Shown: positions 36,634 through 45,067, counted from the first letter of the stretch. The stretch: 64,000 nt of DNA from an uncultured Chlorobiaceae bacterium (GCA_903994635.1 CAJEXQ010000010.1:2422-66421); one strand, 5' to 3'. The notes: generated by a model not told the origin, from the sequence alone. Numbers and translations: made by a program.

Positions 36634-37763
36634 GTTTCTGTTTCAGGAGTTATTGTGGAGGCTGACCTGTCGACTTCTCTTTCATAATTTATTCTGGCAG
36701 ATGGGCCGTTATAGGATGGTTCCCAGTTTTTGAAGACTGGTTCGATGTTCTGGTTGCGCAACGCAGCACAGAACTCTCTGGCGGTGCGGTTGTCGGATAT
36801 TTCAAATTGGCCCTCATCCCTTTTCTCCCTGCTGTTTTTGCTGTCGCTCACAGAGTACCCGCCCACAGTTGTCTTGCTCTCAACGCTCATTCTGGTAATT
36901 CCCAGTCCTGCCATACCGTCACGAAAAGTGGCGCTCTCTCTTGTTGAGAGTACCAGCTCAGTATCGGGAAGAGCAATGCGGAAGGCAAAGATGATTCTGG
37001 CAAGCAGGTGATCGTCCACTGGAAAGGGGGGCTCATAGCCGCCGGTCTGTGGTCTCATGCGCGGGAATGAGACGGAGAGGCCCGCACGCCACCAGGTGCG
37101 TCCAAGATGTCGGACGTGGCGGTAGAGGCTCAGGGTATCTTCAACCGGATCGGAGAGGCCAAGCAGGATGCCAAGCCCAACGCTTTTTATTCCCCCGTCA
37201 AGGGCGCGTTCCGGAGTTTCAATACGGTCTATAAAATCTTTTTTGGGGCCCCAGCGGTGCAGCGCCTCGTATCGTTCACTGTTGTAAGTTTCCTGGTAGA
37301 TGGTGATGCCGGTACAACCGCAGTCGGCCAGAGCCCGGTACTCGCTTACACTCATCGGAAAAGCCTCAACGGAGACACGCGGCATCTCCTCTGCAGCGAT
37401 GGCAACACTTCGCTGCAGATAGTCAAAATCGGCGGCGACAGTCCTTTCGCCGGTGAGCAGGAGGATATCGCTTATGCCAATTTTTTTCATTGCTGCCAGT
37501 TCGCGGCGGATCTCATCGGGTTCAAGACGGTGGCGCGGCGTTTGCCGGTCTGAGGCGAAGCCGCAGTAGATGCAGCCGCTGGAGCAGTAGTTCGAGAGGT
37601 AGAGTGGGGCATAGAGCGCCATGGTGCGCCCGAAACGGCGCAGTGTAATTGCTCTCGATTCAGCCGCAAGTGTTTCAAGGGAGCGTGATGATGCTGGTGA
37701 GAGCATTGCGGCAAGGGCTGCAGTGTCACGATTGTCGGTAAGCCATTCCGGTAAAGCTCTCAT
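36624..37763 (-). CDS. thiH: ThiH, 2-iminoacetate synthase
   Basis: Radical SAM enzyme that cleaves tyrosine to dehydroglycine and p-cresol for thiazole assembly. The 379 residues include the cluster motif CSSGCIYCGF (CxxxCxxC) near residue 59 and the ThiH-type TGERTVAADFDYL and GITIYQETYN. LGILLGLSDPVEDT and SFPRMRPQTGGYEPP are conserved further on. Oxygen-sensitive ThiH, as opposed to ThiO, fits an anaerobe. It abuts thiG: the first base of its start codon is shared with the thiG stop. Confidence 0.95.
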   Translation of the reverse strand: MRALPEWLTDNRDTAALAAMLSPASSRSLETLAAESRAITLRRFGRTMALYAPLYLSNYCSSGCIYCGFASDRQTPRHRLEPDEIRRELAAMKKIGISDILLLTGERTVAADFDYLQRSVAIAAEEMPRVSVEAFPMSVSEYRALADCGCTGITIYQETYNSERYEALHRWGPKKDFIDRIETPERALDGGIKSVGLGILLGLSDPVEDTLSLYRHVRHLGRTWWRAGLSVSFPRMRPQTGGYEPPFPVDDHLLARIIFAFRIALPDTELVLSTRESATFRDGMAGLGITRMSVESKTTVGGYSVSDSKNSREKRDEGQFEISDNRTAREFCAALRNQNIEPVFKNWEPSYNGPSARINYEREVDRSASTITPETETCH

Positions 37764-38536
37764 CAGAATGTTCCAAGAAAAGTGAGTGGACTTGTTGCCA
37801 CGGCGAAGCCGCTTTTCTCCATAAGCCCTGCCCTGAATGCTTTTCTTCCTGCCGCTACAGCCTCCGCGAATGCTTCAGCCATCTCCGGGGGGTGGCCTGC
37901 TGCAGCCACGGCGCTGTTCACCAGCACCGCTTCGCATCCCATTTCCATGGCATGAGCTGCTTCGGAAGGGGATCGCAGCCCGGCATCGACAATGACCGGA
38001 ATGGTGCTTTCGCGGATGATGATGTTGAGCATCTCCGAGGTTGCGAGTCCCTGTCCGCTTCCGATTGCCGAGCCGAGTGGCATCACCGATGCGCAGCCAA
38101 TCTCTTCAAGCCGCTTCGCCAGAACCGGGTCAGCAGCGATATAGGGCATTACCAGAAATCCCTCTTTTGCCAGAATCCGGGCCGCCTCGAATGTTTCAAT
38201 GGGGTCGGGCATCAGGTGCTGAGGATTCGGATGAATTTCAACCTTGATAAAGGGGCTTCCCGAGAGTTCCCGGGCGATATGTGCTGCGCGAACAGCCTCC
38301 GCAGCGGTCGATGCACCCGATGTATTTGGCATGAGTGTTATTCCCTCAATGGTAGACAGGGGGCCAAAGAGGTCATCTTCAGCCTGCTGACGGTTGAAGC
38401 GGCGCAGCGCCACGGTCACCAGTTGAGCGCCGGAAGCCCGAACTGCATCAAGCATCACCGTGGAGTTGCTGAATTTCCCTGTTCCGAGAATCAGTCGCGA
38501 AGAGAAAGTATAAGAGCCAAGCTTTAAAACGTCCAT
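37763..38536 (-). CDS. thiG: ThiG, thiazole synthase
   Basis: Joins deoxyxylulose 5-phosphate, dehydroglycine and sulfur from ThiS thiocarboxylate into the thiazole phosphate ring. The 257-residue TIM barrel begins with [40 protein letters not shown] (with the imine-forming lysine) and [13 protein letters not shown] follow. [21 protein letters not shown] is the phosphate-binding C-terminal part. It lies 16 bases after thiS and is coupled to thiH. Confidence 0.96.
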   Translation of the reverse strand: MDVLKLGSYTFSSRLILGTGKFSNSTVMLDAVRASGAQLVTVALRRFNRQQAEDDLFGPLSTIEGITLMPNTSGASTAAEAVRAAHIARELSGSPFIKVEIHPNPQHLMPDPIETFEAARILAKEGFLVMPYIAADPVLAKRLEEIGCASVMPLGSAIGSGQGLATSEMLNIIIRESTIPVIVDAGLRSPSEAAHAMEMGCEAVLVNSAVAAAGHPPEMAEAFAEAVAAGRKAFRAGLMEKSGFAVATSPLTFLGTF

Positions 38537-38552
38537 ATTTTAAAATAATCTG

Positions 38553-38765
38553 TTAACCACCGCCAGCAAAGATAAGCAATTCAACGCGATCTCCTTGGTG
38601 AAGCTGGTGAGTGGAGCGGTTGTTGGGGCGGATGATACTATCATTCACGACCACTGCCAGACTTTTTCCGTCGGAACCAATGATTGAAAGAAGATCATTG
38701 ACTGACGAATCGGGTGGAAGTGGTTGTTGTTCTCCGTTCAGTTCAATAGTAATTATTTGTGACAT
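38553..38765 (-). CDS. thiS: ThiS, sulfur carrier protein
   Basis: A 70-residue ubiquitin-like carrier beginning MSQIITIELNGE and ending LLIFAGGG, with the terminal glycines that are adenylated and loaded with sulfur. VVVNDSIIRPNN is the conserved middle. The frame extends to 38831, but the extra residues are not ThiS-like; an ATG at 38774 is also possible. Thiamin genes thiC, thiE and thiD are absent, so only the thiazole branch is here. No TPP riboswitch is visible upstream. Confidence 0.93.
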   Translation of the reverse strand: MSQIITIELNGEQQPLPPDSSVNDLLSIIGSDGKSLAVVVNDSIIRPNNRSTHQLHQGDRVELLIFAGGG

Positions 38766-38849
38766 TTCTTTCATCGTCAAATTATACAGCGAATCAACAT
38801 TGGGATATCGAATACCATTCGGCATTGCCAAAAAACGGAATCATACGAT

Positions 38850-39998
38850 TCATCCATTCAACCCCTCCAGTGCGTTGAGCAGATCAGCCTCAAGATCCTC
38901 AGCATTTTCCAGACCAATGGAGAGACGCACAAGGTTGTCGGTACATTTCCGCCGGTCACGCTCTGCTTGCGAAAGCGCCCAGAGCGTCATTTTTGCCGGA
39001 GAGGAGATAAGCGACTCTACGCCGCCAAGGCTGTCGGCAAGCACGAAGAGCTTGATATTGGCGAGCAGTTTTTTTACCGACGGAAGCCCCTCTTTCAGGG
39101 AGAATGTTACCATGCCGCCGAAACCGCTCATCTGTGCTTTTGCCAGTTGGTGCTGTGGGTGTGATGCAAGACCAGGGTAAAAAACTTGTTCCACCGCCGG
39201 ATGGCGGTCAAGCATTTTAGCAAGGTGCATGGCGGTTGCCTCATGCTCTTTCATGCGGATCTTGAGGGTTTTGAGGCCGCGCAGAATGAGCCAGCAGTCC
39301 CACGGGCCGGGAACGGCACCGGCGGCGCCCTGATAGTTTTTAATGGCGGTGTGAATTGCCAGGTCTGACGTTACCACAGCGCCGCCGATAACATCGCTGT
39401 GGCCACCGAGATATTTGGTGGTGCTGTGGACAACAATATCAGCTCCAAGCTCAAGGGGACGCTGAAAATAGGGGGTGGCGAAGGTGTTGTCCACTGCAAG
39501 CAGAATGCCGTGTGCTTTGGCAAGCGAGGCAAGCGCCCGAATGTCGCAAAGTTGAAGCAGCGGATTGCTTGGTGTCTCAATCCAGATCAGCTTTGTCGCC
39601 GGTGTGATGCAGGCTTCGTAGCTCTCGATGGATTCGCTTTCGGTGTAGCTGGTCGGCACACCCCAGGGGCGCAGAAGCTGCTCAAAAATGCGATAACTCC
39701 CGCCATAAATGTCGTTACCTGCCACAATATGATCGCCGGGTTTCAGCACTTGCAGCGCTGCCATTGTTGCCGCTACCCCTGAGGCAAAGGCGAGACCGTA
39801 CTTGCCATTTTCGAGCAGGGCAAGAGCTGATTCCAGTGCTTTTCGCGTCGGGTTGCCGATTCGCGAATAGAAGAACTCACTGTGTTCGTCAAGGCTGTCG
39901 CGCCCAAAGGTCGAGGTTTGATAAACGGGAACCGTGACCGACCCGGTCTGTGGGTCGGGCGCTTGTCCGTCATGGATGGCGAGGGTTTCGAACTGCAT
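38850..39998 (-). CDS. Cystathionine gamma-synthase/lyase-type PLP enzyme
   Basis: A 382-residue Cys/Met-metabolism enzyme. HSTTKYLGGHSDVIGGAVV holds the PLP lysine (about residue 200), and YSRIGNPTRKALESALALLE, FASGVAATMAALQVL and DNTFATPYFQRPLELGAD are family motifs. Whether it makes cystathionine from an activated homoserine plus cysteine (MetB) or splits cystathionine (CGL) cannot be settled from sequence. Next to cysE and cysK, trans-sulfuration either way is likely. It lies 88 bases downstream of cysE and 85 bases upstream of thiS. Confidence 0.88.
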   Translation of the reverse strand: MQFETLAIHDGQAPDPQTGSVTVPVYQTSTFGRDSLDEHSEFFYSRIGNPTRKALESALALLENGKYGLAFASGVAATMAALQVLKPGDHIVAGNDIYGGSYRIFEQLLRPWGVPTSYTESESIESYEACITPATKLIWIETPSNPLLQLCDIRALASLAKAHGILLAVDNTFATPYFQRPLELGADIVVHSTTKYLGGHSDVIGGAVVTSDLAIHTAIKNYQGAAGAVPGPWDCWLILRGLKTLKIRMKEHEATAMHLAKMLDRHPAVEQVFYPGLASHPQHQLAKAQMSGFGGMVTFSLKEGLPSVKKLLANIKLFVLADSLGGVESLISSPAKMTLWALSQAERDRRKCTDNLVRLSIGLENAEDLEADLLNALEGLNG

Positions 39999-40086
39999 GG
40001 AGTCTATTTTACTGTCATGAAAAAGCTGGTCAAAGATAACCGATATTTTAAAAGTCCTTAACGGACAGAGCGCAACTATTTACATT

Positions 40087-41064
40087 TCAGATGCCGAGGC
40101 CGTCGGTAAAACTGCTTTCGACCGCTTTCTGCTGCAAGACCTTTGAGTTTGGAGGCACGCTTATTGTCTGCCAGACATTGCCACCGATAACAGAGTTTTT
40201 GCCAATGGTAATTCTGCCAAGGATGTTGGCGTTTGAGTAGATAACAACGTTATCCTCAATGATTGGGTGGCGTGGCACATTCTTGACCGGGTTGCCTTCA
40301 TCATCGAGAGCAAACTTTTTGGCACCAAGTGTTACACCCTGATAGAGACGCACATGGCTACCGATAATGCAGGTTTCACCGATGACCACGCCGGTGCCAT
40401 GATCAATGGAGAAATAGTCTCCGATATGGGCGCCGGGATGAATATCAATCCCTGTCTCCGAATGGGCCATTTCAGCAATAATTCTGGGGATCAGGGGCAC
40501 ACCAAACGACAGCAGAGTGTGTGCGGCCCGATAATTGAGCATGGCCCTGATCGATGGGTAGCAAAAGATGATCTCCCCATAGTTTTTTGCTGCCGGATCG
40601 CCGTCATATATGGCTTTGACATCAGTCCATAATTTTTTCCTGATTTCAGGAAGAATTCCAATGAACAGTTGGGCGATCTCAGCCGCCTTTTCTTCGTCGT
40701 CTGCTGAGTTGCTGTTTTCTTCGTCAAAATGCTGCACGCTGAGAATCTGTTCAGCAAGCAATCCATAGAGTTTTTCTATTCGTACACCAAGAAAGTGGTG
40801 AAGCGACTGACGACGCAGCACCGGCCCGCCGAAGTATCCAGGAAAAATTATCGAACGGAGGAGTTCGACAATCTCCTTGAGTTTTTCAATTGAGGGGAGC
40901 AGATATTCATGATGCCCTGAATTGCCGTTATCGGTATTATTGGCAGGGATTGACAAAAGCCTGATGGCCTCTTCAATGTCGCCGTTGCTGTTGGTTCCCA
41001 TGGTACTCAATCTCCCGGTATTGGATAAATCTCCTGATGTTAAAAGCTCAGTTTCGGCGCTCAC
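40087..41064 (-). CDS. cysE: Serine O-acetyltransferase
   Basis: Acetylates serine to O-acetylserine, the acceptor for sulfide. The 325 residues are longer than E. coli CysE because of an N-terminal extension of 60 or so residues rich in polar amino acids. The core has the SATase helical domain and then a left-handed beta-helix: IDIHPGAHIGDYFSIDHGTG and VIGETCIIGSHVRLYQGVTLG are the hallmark. The C-terminus ends in GLGI, compatible with the Ile-terminated tail that binds CysK. Its ATG overlaps the last base of cysK (TAATG), so they are coupled. Confidence 0.93.
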   Translation of the reverse strand: MSAETELLTSGDLSNTGRLSTMGTNSNGDIEEAIRLLSIPANNTDNGNSGHHEYLLPSIEKLKEIVELLRSIIFPGYFGGPVLRRQSLHHFLGVRIEKLYGLLAEQILSVQHFDEENSNSADDEEKAAEIAQLFIGILPEIRKKLWTDVKAIYDGDPAAKNYGEIIFCYPSIRAMLNYRAAHTLLSFGVPLIPRIIAEMAHSETGIDIHPGAHIGDYFSIDHGTGVVIGETCIIGSHVRLYQGVTLGAKKFALDDEGNPVKNVPRHPIIEDNVVIYSNANILGRITIGKNSVIGGNVWQTISVPPNSKVLQQKAVESSFTDGLGI

Positions 41065-42014
41065 TAATTGACTGAATCATTTTCAAACTGGTAGAGAAGG
41101 GTTGATAGGTAGCGTTCTCCGGTATCCGGCAGGATAGCAACAATACGTTTACCCCTGTTCTCTTCGCGAAGCGCAAGCTGGAGCGCAGCATATATAGCGG
41201 CTCCAGAGGAGATACCGACAATGAGCCCTTCGGTTTTGGCCAGTTTGCGACCGGTTCGCAGAGCATCTTCGTTCGTTACCGCTATAATTTCGTCAATAAT
41301 CGAAATGTTCAGAATATCAGGAACAAAGCCAGCGCCGATGCCCTGAATTTTGTGCGGGCCAGGTTTGCCACCAGCAATTACCTGCGAATCGAAGGGTTCA
41401 ACAGCAACAATTTTAACGTCGGGGTTGCGCTGCTTGAGCACCTCTCCAACACCGGTTATGGTGCCGCCAGTACCGACACCAGAGACAAAAATATCAATAT
41501 TTCCATCAGTATCGTTCCAAATCTCTTCTGCAGTTGTCTCGCGGTGAATTTTTGGGTTTGCAGGGTTTTTGAACTGTTGAGGCACAAAAGAGTTTGGATA
41601 TTCAGCATGCAGTTCATCAGCTTTTCTGATTGCGCCCACCATACCTTCCGACCCGGGTGTCAGTACCAGTTCAGCGCCAAGTGCCTTGAGCAGGTTTCGG
41701 CGTTCAATACTCATTGTTTCTGGCATGGTAAGAATCAGGCGGTATCCCTTTGCTGCGGCAATGAAAGCCAGTGCAATGCCGGTGTTGCCGCTTGTCGGCT
41801 CGATGATGATGCTCTCTTTGTTCAAATGACCCTGTTGTTCAGCATCCTCAATCATTGAAAAACCGATGCGATCCTTGACGCTTCCACCGGGGTTGAAGTA
41901 TTCAAGTTTTCCAATAATTGTTGCCAGAGTATCATGTTCACGATTGAAATTACCAAGTTCAAGAAGAGGGGTATTGCCGATAAGATCGGTCAATTTTTTT
42001 GCAATGCGTCCCAT
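41064..42014 (-). CDS. cysK: Cysteine synthase A (O-acetylserine sulfhydrylase)
   Basis: PLP enzyme that makes cysteine from O-acetylserine and sulfide. The 316 residues carry [15 protein letters not shown] with the PLP lysine (about residue 46), [33 protein letters not shown] for the phosphate and GISSGAA near the C-terminus. With cysE directly downstream it completes the two-step pathway and may form the CysE-CysK complex. In a sulfide-oxidising phototroph sulfide is plentiful, so flux is probably set by serine acetylation. Confidence 0.96.
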   Translation of the reverse strand: MGRIAKKLTDLIGNTPLLELGNFNREHDTLATIIGKLEYFNPGGSVKDRIGFSMIEDAEQQGHLNKESIIIEPTSGNTGIALAFIAAAKGYRLILTMPETMSIERRNLLKALGAELVLTPGSEGMVGAIRKADELHAEYPNSFVPQQFKNPANPKIHRETTAEEIWNDTDGNIDIFVSGVGTGGTITGVGEVLKQRNPDVKIVAVEPFDSQVIAGGKPGPHKIQGIGAGFVPDILNISIIDEIIAVTNEDALRTGRKLAKTEGLIVGISSGAAIYAALQLALREENRGKRIVAILPDTGERYLSTLLYQFENDSVN

Positions 42015-42029
42015 AACGGTTGATTTTTT

Positions 42030-42057
42030 AGTATTGTTAGGTTGTAACTGAAGTCAA
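42030..42057 (-). promoter_or_regulatory. Candidate promoter for cysK-cysE
   Basis: On the minus strand TTGACT (42052-42057) and AATACT (42030-42035) are spaced by 16 bases, ending 15 bases before the cysK ATG. No leader hairpin or cysteine-rich frame like that of metY lies in the gap. Confidence 0.4.
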
Positions 42058-42126
42058 AGATCATCAATAGGCGTTTAAATGTAAATCGCATAAAACAGGT
42101 GATTTTTATACCGCAAACATGGTAGT

Positions 42127-42780
42127 TCAGATGTGGTATTCAATATTATCGATCAATCCGGCCTTTATGGCATACATCAGCAGTTCAGGACTGCTTGAGA
42201 CACCAACTTTTCGGAAAATATTTTTTCGGTGAGTCATCACGGTATGAAAACTGATACATTTTTTTACTGCAATCTCTTTTGTTGACAAACCGCTGGCAAT
42301 AAGGCGAACAATATCTATTTCTGAAGGGGTCAGCATGGCGGCATCCTCAAAAGGTGCCTCCTTTTTGAGGAGAATATCCAGAACATCTCCAGAATAGTAT
42401 TTTTTTCCTTTTAGCGCGGCTTCAATTGCATGAAAAAGCTCATCGCGGTCATCGGTTTTCAGTAAAATATTTTTTATTCCACAATCGTTAAACTCCTTTA
42501 TTTTCAGGTGTGTTATTGAGTTTGTCAAGACTACGAATCCTGTCTCAGGATGAATTTTTTTTAACTCTCCGATATCACTGATTGAATCAAAATCAAAGAG
42601 GAGATAATCAGTGATGACAAGCGCAATACTCTCTTTCTGCAAGTATTGCAGCAAGCCACTTTTTGTTGAGACTGTGTAAAAAGAACGAAAAAGAGGCGCC
42701 AGCATCGAATGCAACGCCTCGTTGGTTAAAAACTGTGTGTCAGCGAGAACAACAGTGATGTTTCGGCTTTCGTTCTTCAT
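42127..42780 (-). CDS. NarL/LuxR-type response regulator coupled to metY
   Basis: A 217-residue regulator. The receiver domain (about 1-125) retains D14 in the acid pocket, the phosphoacceptor D58 (VITDYL), T86 and K108, so phosphorylation is possible. The C-terminal LuxR HTH (about 148-205) has LTPSEIDIVRLIASGLSTKEIA and SFHTVMTHRKNIFRKVGV. Its ATG overlaps the metY stop as ATGA, which implies translational coupling. No histidine kinase is in the window. A link to sulfur metabolism is suggested by position only. Confidence 0.9.
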   Translation of the reverse strand: MKNESRNITVVLADTQFLTNEALHSMLAPLFRSFYTVSTKSGLLQYLQKESIALVITDYLLFDFDSISDIGELKKIHPETGFVVLTNSITHLKIKEFNDCGIKNILLKTDDRDELFHAIEAALKGKKYYSGDVLDILLKKEAPFEDAAMLTPSEIDIVRLIASGLSTKEIAVKKCISFHTVMTHRKNIFRKVGVSSSPELLMYAIKAGLIDNIEYHI

Positions 42781-44084
42781 GCGTTTCCTTTTGATCCCGT
42801 CGAAAGAAGCACTTCATCGAGAGCCTCAATCAGGTCATCAGGATGCTCAAGGCCGATGGATAGCCGGATAAGATCGCGAGAAAGGCCGCTCTGTAACTGT
42901 TGCTCTTCCGTCAACTGGCTGTGCGAGGTGCTTGCCGGATGCAGAATCAGACTCTTGGCATCACCAACATTGGCCAGGTGCGAAAAAAGTTTGATGTTGT
43001 CGATGATCTCCACGGCAGCATTGTAACCACCCTTTACTCCAAAGACAACCATACCGCCAAACCCGTTCTTCAAATCTTTTGAAGCTTTTGGGTAAGAGGG
43101 ATCATTTTTCAGACCGGGATAACGAACCCATGTGACTCCGGGATGCTTTGAAAGATGTTCGGCGACCTTCAGCGCATTTTCTGAATGACGGGCCATCCTT
43201 ACAGGCAGGGTTTCAATGCCTTGCAGCAATATCCAGGAGTTGTCAGGCGCTATGCAGGCTCCGAGATTCCTCAGTGGCACGGTACGGAACCTGAGGGCGA
43301 ATGCGATTGGCGCAAGAGGTTCCGGCAGGTCAATAGCCCAGTGAAGTCCGTGGTAGTTTTTGTCTGCCTCGGTAAAGAGCGGGTGTCGTCCGCCGTTCCA
43401 GTTGAAACGTCCGGCATCAGTAATAATGCCGCCGATTCCTGCACCATGGCCGCCAAGCCATTTTGTCAGGGAGTTGATCACAATATCAGCTCCAAGTTCT
43501 ATAGTTTTAAGCAGGTAAGGGGTGGTGAAGGTTGCATCGACAATCAGCGGCAGGCCGTTGCGGTGCGCAACCTCGGCAATAGCCCTGACATCGGTGTAGT
43601 CGAGCACAGGGTTGCCGATAGTTTCAATGAAGAGGGCTCTTGTTTTTTCGGTGATAGCATGTTCAAAATTGGCAGGATCTTTTGGATCAACAAAGGTGAC
43701 GTTGATGCCAAGTTTTGGCAAAATGGCATCGAACTGAGTGTAGGTTCCACCATAGAGGTTGTTGGCGGAAACAATGTTGTCGCCAGCTTCAGCGAGGGTG
43801 ATGATGGTGTTGAAGATTGCGGCAGTGCCCGATGCAACAGCAACTGAGGCCGCGCCACCTTCAAGCTGAGTGACCCGCTGTTCAAGTGTATCGGTAGTCG
43901 GGTTCATCAGGCGGGTGTAGATGTTTCCAAGCTCTTTCAGGGCAAAGAGGTTGGCAGCATGTTCAGTGCTCTTGAAAAGATAGGAGGTGGTGCGGTAGAC
44001 CGGCACTCCACGAGAGAGTGTTGCGTCAACAGGCTGGCCAGCGTGCAGGGCCAGTGTTTCAAAGCGGTATTTTGGTGAACTCAT
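42777..44084 (-). CDS. metY: O-acetylhomoserine sulfhydrylase
   Basis: PLP enzyme that makes homocysteine from O-acetylhomoserine and sulfide, the direct route to methionine. The 435 residues and long insertion around SLTKWLGGHGAGIGG (PLP lysine near residue 210) and GRHPLFTEADKNYHGLHW identify MetY within the Cys/Met-metabolism family. YTRLMNPTTDTLEQRV and VASGTAAIFNTIITLAEAGDNI are also typical. AAGGAGC sits 11 bases before the ATG. Upstream lie a 49-codon gene, a strong intrinsic terminator and a poly-cysteine leader, which suggest attenuation control. Confidence 0.95.
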   Translation of the reverse strand: MSSPKYRFETLALHAGQPVDATLSRGVPVYRTTSYLFKSTEHAANLFALKELGNIYTRLMNPTTDTLEQRVTQLEGGAASVAVASGTAAIFNTIITLAEAGDNIVSANNLYGGTYTQFDAILPKLGINVTFVDPKDPANFEHAITEKTRALFIETIGNPVLDYTDVRAIAEVAHRNGLPLIVDATFTTPYLLKTIELGADIVINSLTKWLGGHGAGIGGIITDAGRFNWNGGRHPLFTEADKNYHGLHWAIDLPEPLAPIAFALRFRTVPLRNLGACIAPDNSWILLQGIETLPVRMARHSENALKVAEHLSKHPGVTWVRYPGLKNDPSYPKASKDLKNGFGGMVVFGVKGGYNAAVEIIDNIKLFSHLANVGDAKSLILHPASTSHSQLTEEQQLQSGLSRDLIRLSIGLEHPDDLIEALDEVLLSTGSKGNA

Positions 44085-44139
44085 CTTGATATGCTCCTTA
44101 TGTGTTAAGTGTGATAGCGCTCTTGTTGTTTAATTACTT

Positions 44140-44289
44140 TCATTTGCCTGCACCGGTTTCCCGAAAAGCTTGAAGCGCTATGGCTGCTACGATGCCAGCA
44201 AGCAGCACGCTTCGGTTTAACTTGACAATCGGCAAAGGTATTCCCTCGCATGTTACCGGCTCTCCCTTGGTTGATGATTTTTTTGACAT
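44140..44289 (-). CDS. Small single-helix membrane peptide upstream of metY
   Basis: A 49-codon frame read on the minus strand between the terminator and metY. It has a polar start (MSKKSSTKGEP), a lone cysteine (VTCEGIPLPIVKLNRS) and one hydrophobic helix (about residues 27-42; VLLAGIVAAIALQAF). It ends 55 bases before metY. No clear ribosome-binding site precedes its ATG. It weakly resembles the N-terminus of small membrane proteins of the DUF4395 type, which I cannot verify. It could be a real peptide or a further leader. Confidence 0.5.
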   Translation of the reverse strand: MSKKSSTKGEPVTCEGIPLPIVKLNRSVLLAGIVAAIALQAFRETGAGK

Positions 44290-44331
44290 GATTATTGTTG
44301 TTAACGGTTGATGTCAGGTTATAAATAAAAA

Positions 44332-44360
44332 AAGCCGGTTCTGAAACTCAGAACCGGCTT
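44332..44360 (-). terminator. Intrinsic terminator/attenuator before metY
   Basis: A perfect 13-base stem (arms 44348-44360 and 44332-44344) with a three-base loop is followed on the minus strand by TTTTTATTTAT. It lies 35 bases after the stop of the poly-cysteine leader frame and 42 bases before the small membrane-peptide gene. The left arm is complementary over six bases (CCGGCT with AGCCGG) to leader bases 44422-44427, which gives a possible antiterminator pairing. It could instead simply end the upstream holin-like transcript. Confidence 0.85.
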
Positions 44361-44395
44361 GCAAGATGCGACTTACCTCATGAATCCATGTGCAG

Positions 44396-44491
44396 TTACA
44401 ACCTTCCTCCCCATATTCCCGAGCCGGAACAACTTTGCAATTTGCAACAACAGCAGACCGCTGTGAGGGTTGTTAAGGAGAACGACTTCAT
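44396..44491 (-). CDS. Poly-cysteine leader peptide of the metY operon (predicted)
   Basis: A 31-codon frame beginning MKSFSLTTLTAV, followed by four consecutive cysteine codons (TGC TGT TGT TGC; 44444-44455) and a fifth at 44429-44431, and ending TAA. It starts about 25 bases after the start site implied by a good promoter and is followed by an intrinsic terminator. Five cysteines in 31 residues is far above normal. A ribosome stalled on the cysteine run would leave the Ser-Gly-Ser codons (CCGGCT) free to pair with the terminator's left arm. No clear Shine-Dalgarno is seen. The same frame is open upstream to 44629, but the promoter favours the short form. Confidence 0.7.
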   Translation of the reverse strand: MKSFSLTTLTAVCCCCKLQSCSGSGIWGGRL

Positions 44492-44522
44492 AACTTTTAA
44501 TTTATTGGTTCCAAATTTATCG

Positions 44523-44551
44523 ACTATAACTTTTTTTTTGATGATTTCCAA
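44523..44551 (-). promoter_or_regulatory. Candidate sigma-70 promoter of the metY leader
   Basis: On the minus strand TTGGAA (44546-44551) and TATAGT (44523-44528) are separated by exactly 17 bases. Transcription would start near 44516, giving a 25-base untranslated stretch before the leader ATG. The spacer holds an A9 run. Confidence 0.62.
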
Positions 44552-44654
44552 AAAAGATCTTTTTTTTCGCTTTTCGAAGGAGGTCTGCTCGGCATCGAAG
44601 AACGTTTTTCTTCCGGACTGCGACTCCATTATAATGTCTCAAGAGCCCAATTGT

Positions 44655-45002
44655 TCAATGATTGAAAAGAGCACTTAACACCCATGAAATGGTGCTGATG
44701 ACTACCGATCCGGCGACTGCCCACCAGAATCCGTCAATGGCGAATCCGCTGACAAGTGCCGCAGCAAACTGAAGGAGAAGTGCATTGATGACAAAGAGAA
44801 AGAGCCCCAGAGTGAGAATGATAAAGGGGAAGGAGAACAAGAGCAGTATGGGTCGGACAAGGGTGTTGATCAGGCCGAGCACAAGAGCCACAGCAATTGC
44901 TGCACCAAAGCTTTTGATGTGAATACCATCAAGAATATGTGCGGTAGCATAGACCGCGAGGGCGTTAATCAGCCATTGAATCAGTATGTGCATCATCGTC
45001 AT
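44655..45002 (-). CDS. Phage-holin-family-4/YvlD-type membrane protein
   Basis: A 115-residue protein with four hydrophobic helices (about 5-22, 32-52, 57-80 and 88-110). NTLVRPILLLFSFPFIILTLGLFLFVINA carries the conserved arginine-proline turn of the family (PF04020 type). The name comes from loose similarity to a phage holin, but most members are chromosomal membrane proteins of unknown function and nothing nearby is phage-like. It stands 66 bases downstream of radA on the same strand. Confidence 0.85.
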   Translation of the reverse strand: MTMMHILIQWLINALAVYATAHILDGIHIKSFGAAIAVALVLGLINTLVRPILLLFSFPFIILTLGLFLFVINALLLQFAAALVSGFAIDGFWWAVAGSVVISTISWVLSALFNH

Positions 45003-45067
45003 CGTCTCCTGGTTAGCCTGGTGCTTTGATAACTTACCGTAAAATGTAAGAAAGTAAGTGGTTTTTT

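Noticed and set aside
38766-38849. Looked for a TPP riboswitch ahead of thiS
   Set aside because: No CTGAGA or ACCTGATC-type landmarks are present.
44291-44500. Considered a SAM riboswitch for the metY leader
   Set aside because: No SAM-I, SAM-II or related core motifs are visible; the poly-cysteine frame explains the region better.
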